Source: a bacterium (GTDB lineage Archaea > Thermoplasmatota > Thermoplasmata > Lutacidiplasmatales > UBA184). From it: a stretch of DNA of 5,527 bases. The stretch is taken from NCBI GenBank assembly GCA_021832495.1, contig JAKBKR010000159.1, positions 1 to 5,527 of the forward strand. The letters run 5' to 3'. Shown here piece after piece: positions 1-3,702 of this stretch; within the stretch, counting starts at the first letter, position 1; each line of letters begins with the position of its first letter. A program made the translations under genes and the position numbers. The notes below the pieces were generated by a model, which saw only the letters and a program-made list of their open reading frames with translations, made no database searches and had not been told where the DNA came from.

Positions 1-68
1 TCGACGGTGAAATCTACCACCTCGGCGCTGGAGAGGTCGGGTACGTTTCCCCCGGGAAACCCCATCAT
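1..68 (-). CDS. rpl1: Probable ribosomal protein L1 (N-terminal fragment, runs off window)
   Basis: An open reading frame begins at ATG 68-66, is followed at once by a second in-frame ATG at 65-63, and stays open for 22 codons to the window edge. The peptide starts MMGFPGGNVPDLSSAEVVDF. The first ATG overlaps the rpl11 stop as ATGA, a 4-base overlap typical of translational coupling. The ribosome-binding motif AAAGGAG lies just upstream, inside rpl11 (76-82); spacing to the second ATG (about 10 bases) better matches the neighbouring genes. The L1 assignment rests mainly on context, because L1 follows L11 in many archaeal operons. The SSAEVVDFTV stretch could be the first helix of archaeal L1, preceded by about 11 extra residues. 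Too little is visible for a sequence-based assignment. L1 forms the mobile stalk of the large subunit at the E site and, in some archaea, represses its own mRNA. Confidence 0.55.
   Translation of the reverse strand, partial: MMGFPGGNVPDLSSAEVVDFTV
39..63 (-). promoter_or_regulatory. Predicted mRNA hairpin at the 5' end of the presumed rpl1 gene
   Basis: In the minus-strand transcript, GUUUCC (60-55) pairs perfectly with GGAAAC (50-45) around a CGGG tetraloop. GGG (63-61) can also pair with CCC (41-39), leaving a GUA bulge (44-42) on one side. This gives nine base pairs with an asymmetric 3-nt bulge, beginning right after the two start codons. Archaeal L1 (Methanococcus vannielii) is known to bind a structured site inside its own coding region, about 30 nt after the start. 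Here the hairpin is nearer the start, so a regulatory role is inference. It could also simply be a by-product of GC-rich coding sequence. Confidence 0.35.
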
Positions 69-523
69 GCCTTGGCTCCTTTTCGTTGCGCCAAGATCTC
101 CCGGGCCGGGACGCCGTCCACGAGAAGCCCCATGGAAACACACGTGCCCAACACCTGGTTGATCTTCGCATCGAGGGAGTTGCCGAAGAGGTCCTCGCCC
201 TTCGCCTCGGCGACCTTCTTCACGACAGCCATTGAGACGCTGCCGATGGGGTCGTGCTTGGCCTTTCCGCTTCCCTTCTCCTTCTTGGATTCCTTGAGGA
301 GGAGGGCCGCGGTCGGGGGATGGCCCACTTCAAGGGTAAAGGTACGGTTCGGACCCACCTTGATCACCACCGGGACCTTCATCCCGGCAAACACCTTCGT
401 CTGCTCGTTGATCGCGGCGACCACCTGACCCACGTTGAGCCCCATCGGGCCCAGGGCTGAGCCCAAGGTCGCGCCCGCCGCCGCTTTCCCGCCTTCCACC
501 ATCACTGAGACCTGATCTGCCAT
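65..523 (-). CDS. rpl11: Large-subunit ribosomal protein L11 (uL11), archaeal type
   Basis: This 152-residue protein is colinear with archaeal L11, close to the usual archaeal length of about 160. It binds the 23S rRNA GTPase-associated region and forms the base of the stalk contacted by elongation factors. The N-terminal domain (about 1-70) contains VEGGK (9-13), the GPMGLN segment (25-30), the helix around VGQVVAAINEQT and the strand ending in PPTAALL. The C-terminal RNA-binding domain (about 85-150) carries the family hallmark GTCVSMG. The ATG start at 523 is supported by GGAGG at 534-538, which lies within the last codons of spt5; the spt5 stop is 3 bases upstream. The C-terminus overlaps the next ORF as ATGA. 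An oddity is the loop at residues 14-24, normally xxPGPPLGPxLG, which reads AAAGATLGSAL and lacks all four usual prolines. The assignment is firm. Confidence 0.96.
   Translation of the reverse strand: MADQVSVMVEGGKAAAGATLGSALGPMGLNVGQVVAAINEQTKVFAGMKVPVVIKVGPNRTFTLEVGHPPTAALLLKESKKEKGSGKAKHDPIGSVSMAVVKKVAEAKGEDLFGNSLDAKINQVLGTCVSMGLLVDGVPAREILAQRKGAKA
76..82 (-). promoter_or_regulatory. Ribosome-binding site for presumed rpl1
   Basis: AAAGGAG on the minus strand lies inside the last codons of rpl11, 7 bases before the first ATG and 10 before the second. The 10-base spacing matches the neighbouring sites and slightly favours ATG 65-63 as the used start. Confidence 0.6.
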
Positions 524-526
524 TGC

Positions 527-1489
527 CTAGTTCCCTCCTTTCTCGACCATGCGAACGTGATCCCCGCGGATGGTGACCGGGATGGGGACCACGGCCTCGA
601 TCAACTCGACCGTAATGTGCTCCTTCTCGGCATCGATCTTCTTGACCCGGGCCTTCTCACCCTTGAACGGCCCGGAGATCAATTCGACAATGGCTCCTTC
701 CACGAACCCTTCGACCGTGACCTTCGGTTCGAGAAGCGGCTCGATCTCCTTGAGCGAGGTCTCGCCTTTCACGAGGCCACGCGCTTTCCGGATACCAACG
801 AGCATGTCGTTGATCCCCTCGAAGCTCATCCCTTCGGCAAAGACGTAGCCCCGCATCGCACTGGGTACCATGAGGGAGAATATCGCCCCGGGTTTCTCCA
901 ACGCCTTGGCGGCAAGGGAGTCGGCGACCTCACGCTCATAGCCCCGGAACGTTTTGATGGCGAGCAAGGCTTGCCGGGTCACCCAGCCCAGATGGATCTT
1001 CGACTCGTCTGGTTCCCCCGATTCCCAGCGCGCGGTAAGTTCAAGGTCCACCCGGTCCTTGTAACGCACCCCCACGGGGGCCTCGACATCGATCGTGATC
1101 GGGAGCGTCATGTGTGGTTCTAAGGGGATCGACTTCTCCGTGGTCCGGGCGAAGACTTCTTCCCGAGATTTGGGAGAGGACCGGAGCCATACCCGCCACT
1201 CCGCCCCTTCGCTGGCGTACGTGGAGGTGTGTCGGGACTCGATCTTGAGGCGAACGGTCCCCTTCTCCTCCCGCTTCGAGCGAAGAACGGCCGAGAGCGA
1301 GGTCGTCATGCCCGCCGCGACCTCGGATTCGGTCGCGTCCAAGGGTAGGAAGGAGAGGGACCCGTGCGAGGGAGATGGGGCAACAGGCGGAGGTGTGGCT
1401 ACGGGAGGCTTTCGCTCCACCTTGCGTTCCTTTTCCTCGGGTAGCGAGCCCTGCATCAGGCCGATGCCCTCACCTTGTTCCTGGGTCAT
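527..1489 (-). CDS. spt5: Transcription elongation factor Spt5 (NusG family) with a long N-terminal extra domain
   Basis: The protein has 320 residues, whereas archaeal Spt5 is usually about 150. Spt5 binds the RNA polymerase clamp, normally with Spt4, to raise processivity, and can link polymerase to ribosomes. The conventional part is C-terminal. The NGN domain spans about 174-257 (ALLAIKTFRGYEREVADSL, then VPSAMRGYVFAEG). The KOW domain spans about 258-315 (GAIVELISGPFKGEKARV, then ending GDHVRMVEKGGN). Before it come a charged start (1-27), a proline-rich linker (28-40) and a beta-rich segment (about 45-160). That segment has the alternating pattern of Ig-like or NEW3-type folds: small residues AAG before a strand, a WRVWL strand (98-102), PLEPHMTLPITIDVEAPVG and a final DLELTARW strand. 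No signal peptide or membrane segment is visible. The ATG start is supported by GGAGGGAAGATC at 1493-1504. It lies 19 bases after secE and 3 bases before rpl11. The Spt5 call is firm; the identity of the extra domain is inference. Confidence 0.93.
   Translation of the reverse strand: MTQEQGEGIGLMQGSLPEEKERKVERKPPVATPPPVAPSPSHGSLSFLPLDATESEVAAGMTTSLSAVLRSKREEKGTVRLKIESRHTSTYASEGAEWRVWLRSSPKSREEVFARTTEKSIPLEPHMTLPITIDVEAPVGVRYKDRVDLELTARWESGEPDESKIHLGWVTRQALLAIKTFRGYEREVADSLAAKALEKPGAIFSLMVPSAMRGYVFAEGMSFEGINDMLVGIRKARGLVKGETSLKEIEPLLEPKVTVEGFVEGAIVELISGPFKGEKARVKKIDAEKEHITVELIEAVVPIPVTIRGDHVRMVEKGGN
534..538 (-). promoter_or_regulatory. Ribosome-binding site for rpl11
   Basis: GGAGG (within AAAGGAGGG) lies 10 bases before the rpl11 ATG. 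It is embedded in the codons for the final lysine and glycines of Spt5, so the rpl11 initiation signal is part of the spt5 coding sequence. Confidence 0.75.
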
Positions 1490-1492
1490 TGC

Positions 1493-1504
1493 GATCTTCC
1501 CTCC
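1493..1504 (-). promoter_or_regulatory. Ribosome-binding site for spt5
   Basis: GGAGGGAAGATC resembles the archaeal anti-SD complement GGAGGTGATC. It sits in the 19-base gap after secE and fixes the distal ATG as the spt5 start. This confirms that the long N-terminal extension is probably translated. Confidence 0.75.
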
Positions 1505-1508
1505 TCGT

Positions 1509-1766
1509 TCAGAGGGTCTGGAGCTGGGTCCACAGCCACGGGCCGATCTGAGTGAAGAAGATGTAGATGATGAAGCCGACGCCCCCTATAAGCACTGCTC
1601 CCAAGAATGTGATCTGAAGGACCTTGACGTACTCGTCCGTATCCGGTTTCCGTGCCATACGAAGAATCCGGCCGTACTTCCCATGCCCGACATTCTTGAG
1701 CCGGGTGTCGATCTGGTCCTGTGTCCGCTTGATCCGGTCGAGGAACCCCATCCTGCCGCGTCCCAC
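1509..1766 (-). CDS. secE: Protein translocase subunit SecE (Sec61-gamma)
   Basis: SecE is the small clamp subunit of the SecYE translocon, which exports and inserts proteins across the archaeal membrane. The sequence shows an N-terminal amphipathic charged helix and the gamma-subunit motif around MARKPDTDEYVKV (37-49), corresponding to the usual 'kPt.eEf' segment. A single hydrophobic helix follows at about 49-71 (LQITFLGAVLIGGVGFIIYI), and the C-terminal tail is short. This is the normal single-spanning architecture of the archaeal form. As given, the start is GTG at 1766, giving 85 residues. An ATG at 1751 (residue 6) would give 80 residues. That shorter form would leave the G-rich stretch GGGGGTGGGA as its ribosome-binding region and is perhaps more likely. 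The gene lies between ftsZ (6 bases after its stop) and spt5, the standard euryarchaeal position. Confidence 0.9.
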   Translation of the reverse strand: MGRGRMGFLDRIKRTQDQIDTRLKNVGHGKYGRILRMARKPDTDEYVKVLQITFLGAVLIGGVGFIIYIFFTQIGPWLWTQLQTL

Positions 1767-1770
1767 CCCC
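1761..1770 (-). promoter_or_regulatory. G-rich candidate ribosome-binding site that leaves the secE start ambiguous
   Basis: GGGGGTGGGA just after the ftsZ stop contains the possible GTG start (1766-1764). It also resembles a degenerate GGAGGTGA site ending 9 bases before ATG 1751. The two readings exclude each other: either this stretch encodes the first codons or it acts as the ribosome-binding site for ATG 1751. Confidence 0.4.
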
Positions 1771-1772
1771 GT

Positions 1773-2930
1773 TCAGAAGACGGATTCGATCTCGAAGGAA
1801 GCCGGCCGTCGGGCGGGGGCTCGGAGCGGAGGCGGTGGAGGAGGGGTGGAGGGGGGGCGCTCCCGGTTGAACAGCTGGGGCGAATCCACCCCCGTGACCA
1901 CGACCATGCATCGGATGGTGTTCGCCAGGGTAGGATCTACGGAGGCACCCCAAATGATCCGCGCCGTGGGGCTCACGGCCTTCTGGACCACTTCGGCCGC
2001 CTTCTGCGCTTCGGAGATGGTCATGTCCGGACCACCGACCACGTTCACGAGGGCTCCGTGCGCATTATGGGTATCGACCTTGAGGAGCGGGGAGTTCAGC
2101 GCCTCGTTCACGGCATCCTCAGCCCGGTTATCCGTATCCGACTGACCGAGGCCGATGACTGCGACCCCGCCACCCTTCATGATGGTGCGGAGATCGTTGA
2201 AATCCAAGTTGACCAAGCCCGGCTTGGTAATGATCTCGGTGATGCCCTTGATGGCATTGGCCACGACGCTATCGGCAACCTTGAAGGCGCTGGTCAAGGG
2301 CAACCGGGGCACGAGCTCCAAGAGCTTGTCATTCTGGACGGTGATCACAGTATCGACCACATGGCTCAATCGTTCGAGGCCCAATTGAGCGTTCTCTCGG
2401 CGGACTTCGCCTTCGGCGGTAAAGGGGAAGGTGGCCACGGCCATCACGAGGCAGTTCCCCTGGGAAACTTCCTTTGCGATCTCTGCGACGACTGGGGCTG
2501 ACCCCGTACCCGTCCCGCCCCCGAGACCGAGCGTGATGAAGACCATGTCGGCCCCGCTAAGATGCTTCTTGAGCTCGTCTTCGGCTTCGCGGGCAGCCTG
2601 TTCACCGACCTGGGGCTGGGCGCCGGCACCAAGCCCTCGCGTGCAGCGTCTACCCAAGAGGACCTTGTGGTGGGCGTTGACCGTGAGCAGGTGCTGGGCA
2701 TCGGTGTTACAGGCCACAAGTTCGGCCCCAGTGATCCCCTCCTCAAACAAACGACTGACGGTGTTGGACCCCCCGCCCCCGCATCCCACGACTTTGATGT
2801 TGGTCTTCAGGCTGGCGAGGACTGCCTCAAGTTCCTGGTCATCGGTGGACCCCGGCGTGGACTCAGACGGCTTTGCAGTCTTCGCCTCGTTGGGGATTCT
2901 CGATAGGATTTCCTGGGCCAACGGTCGCAT
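1773..2930 (-). CDS. ftsZ: Cell division GTPase FtsZ (archaeal FtsZ1 type)
   Basis: FtsZ polymerises with GTP into the mid-cell ring. The 385-residue protein shows the whole GTPase core: the first nucleotide loop VGCGGGGSN (48-56), NTDAQ (75-79), the glycine-rich tubulin signature GLGGGTGTGSAP (135-146), and the T7-loop region NLDFNDLRTIM (241-251), whose acidic residues D243 and D246 act on the GTP of the next subunit. The helical N-terminal extension (1-43), the GSAP variant and the secE neighbourhood match FtsZ1 of M. jannaschii closely. The first loop has G53 where many FtsZ have alanine (GGAGxN). After the core (about 350) comes a proline-rich linker (359-376) with six consecutive prolines, then a short terminal peptide ASFEIESVF. 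The ATG start follows GGAGCAGGTAATCC directly and lies about 38 bases from a TATA-like box. It is the first gene of the minus-strand operon. Confidence 0.97.
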   Translation of the reverse strand: MRPLAQEILSRIPNEAKTAKPSESTPGSTDDQELEAVLASLKTNIKVVGCGGGGSNTVSRLFEEGITGAELVACNTDAQHLLTVNAHHKVLLGRRCTRGLGAGAQPQVGEQAAREAEDELKKHLSGADMVFITLGLGGGTGTGSAPVVAEIAKEVSQGNCLVMAVATFPFTAEGEVRRENAQLGLERLSHVVDTVITVQNDKLLELVPRLPLTSAFKVADSVVANAIKGITEIITKPGLVNLDFNDLRTIMKGGGVAVIGLGQSDTDNRAEDAVNEALNSPLLKVDTHNAHGALVNVVGGPDMTISEAQKAAEVVQKAVSPTARIIWGASVDPTLANTIRCMVVVTGVDSPQLFNRERPPSTPPPPPPLRAPARRPASFEIESVF

Positions 2931-2944
2931 GGATTACCTGCTCC
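2931..2944 (-). promoter_or_regulatory. Ribosome-binding site for ftsZ
   Basis: GGAGCAGGTAATCC ends at the ftsZ ATG. The inner GCAGGTAATC matches 8 of 10 bases of the anti-SD complement GGAGGTGATC, although unusually close to the start. The outer GGAG has the more usual spacing of 10 bases. Confidence 0.55.
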
Positions 2945-2962
2945 GTCCACGCACAACGCTAG

Positions 2963-2974
2963 TATGATATAACC
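2963..2974. promoter_or_regulatory. Candidate archaeal TATA box in the ftsZ / mptE divergent spacer
   Basis: The spacer of 76 bases contains one AT-rich core, TATGATATAACC on the plus strand. On the minus strand it reads TTATATCATA, a fair archaeal TATA box, with its centre about 38 bases before the ftsZ ATG. That would place the transcript start near 2943 and give a leader of about 13 bases, just enough for the ribosome-binding site. Read on the plus strand, the same core lies about 40 bases before the mptE start, so it could serve both directions. No clear purine-rich BRE is seen on either side. This is inference from position and composition. Confidence 0.5.
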
Positions 2975-2998
2975 TATGTCCTCTGATTTTCCACGGAC

Positions 2999-3002
2999 GA
3001 GG
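2999..3002 (+). promoter_or_regulatory. Short ribosome-binding site supporting the TTG start of mptE
   Basis: GAGG (within GGACGAGGCACC) ends 4 bases before TTG 3007. It is short and close, but with the conserved N-terminal motif it supports the TTG as the true start. Confidence 0.45.
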
Positions 3003-3006
3003 CACC

Positions 3007-3702
3007 TTGGATTTCCCGCGGTGGAGGCCTGAGTATGATCGCATCGCGCGAGAACTCGGTCTTTCTCCCGAGGAGGACGAGAGGGTGGCCCAAAGCCTAG
3101 GAAGCTTACTTCACCTTGAGGGGAATCCCACCCAATGGTTGCGGGGACGATTGGCCGGCAAGACAGTGCTCGTGGTCGGGGCGGGGAGCCGGGACCTCCC
3201 GCTGCCTCTCCCTAAACCGAGTTGGGCGAGCATTGCTGCGGATGGGGCCACGAGCTATTGCCTCGAGCGCGGGTTCGTCCCGGACCTCATTGTGACCGAC
3301 CTCGATGGCTGTATCGAAGACGAGGTGGAGGCGAATGCCAATGGAAGCACCGTCCTCGTCCATGCCCATGGCGACAATGAACCCGCCCTTACGACATGGG
3401 TTCCTCGCTTCCATGGCAAGGTATTGGGCAGTGTGGCGGCGGCTCCGCGGGGGAATCTGGTCAACTACGGTGGATTCACGGATGGGGACCGGGCGATCTT
3501 CCTTGCCGAGGAGATGCGCGCACGGGAGGTCATCCTTTCCCGCTTCGACCTTGAGGATGGGATCGTTCGGTCCACCGGACGACACCGCCAGAAGCTCGCG
3601 GTGGCATTGCACCTCATCGAGACGGTGGCCGAACGGGGTCAACTTCCCATTCGTCGAGTGACGGCAGAAGGGGTGGTCCCTTGGGAAGTCAGGTCCCCGT
3701 GA
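3007..3702 (+). CDS. mptE: 6-hydroxymethyl-7,8-dihydropterin diphosphokinase, archaeal MptE type (DUF115)
   Basis: This family transfers pyrophosphate from ATP to 6-hydroxymethyl-7,8-dihydropterin in tetrahydromethanopterin or folate synthesis, replacing bacterial FolK in archaea. The 231 residues show the family landmarks in order: the N-terminal DFPRWRPEYDRI (2-13); a glycine-rich loop LVVGAGSRDLPL (55-66); AADGATSYCLERGFVPDLIVTDLDG (77-101) with the aspartates D98 and D100; VHAHGDN (118-124); NYGGFTDGDRAIFLAEEM (153-170); and LSRFDLEDG (177-185). The start is a TTG, chosen because DFxxWxPxYxxI is the typical beginning of the family; GAGG lies 4 bases upstream (2999-3002). The glycine-rich loop lacks the proline of the more usual GAGPSL. 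It is divergent from ftsZ and its 3' end overlaps the membrane protein gene by 14 bases. The pathway product (folate or methanopterin) cannot be told from here. Confidence 0.9.
   Translation: MDFPRWRPEYDRIARELGLSPEEDERVAQSLGSLLHLEGNPTQWLRGRLAGKTVLVVGAGSRDLPLPLPKPSWASIAADGATSYCLERGFVPDLIVTDLDGCIEDEVEANANGSTVLVHAHGDNEPALTTWVPRFHGKVLGSVAAAPRGNLVNYGGFTDGDRAIFLAEEMRAREVILSRFDLEDGIVRSTGRHRQKLAVALHLIETVAERGQLPIRRVTAEGVVPWEVRSP

Noticed and set aside
557..1123. A 188-codon plus-strand open frame opposite spt5.
   Set aside because: It is fully antisense to a conserved gene, has shadow-like composition and shows no motif or supporting ribosome-binding site.
1486..1953. A 155-codon minus-strand frame spanning secE and the end of ftsZ.
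   Set aside because: It runs out of frame through secE and the ftsZ tail, both of which are recognisable in their own frames.
1095..2501. A very long plus-strand open frame (468 codons) opposite spt5, secE and ftsZ.
   Set aside because: It lies antisense to three strongly conserved genes. Its translation is low-complexity and rich in Arg, Asp, Gly and His, with no recognisable domain, as expected from the complement of GC-rich coding DNA.
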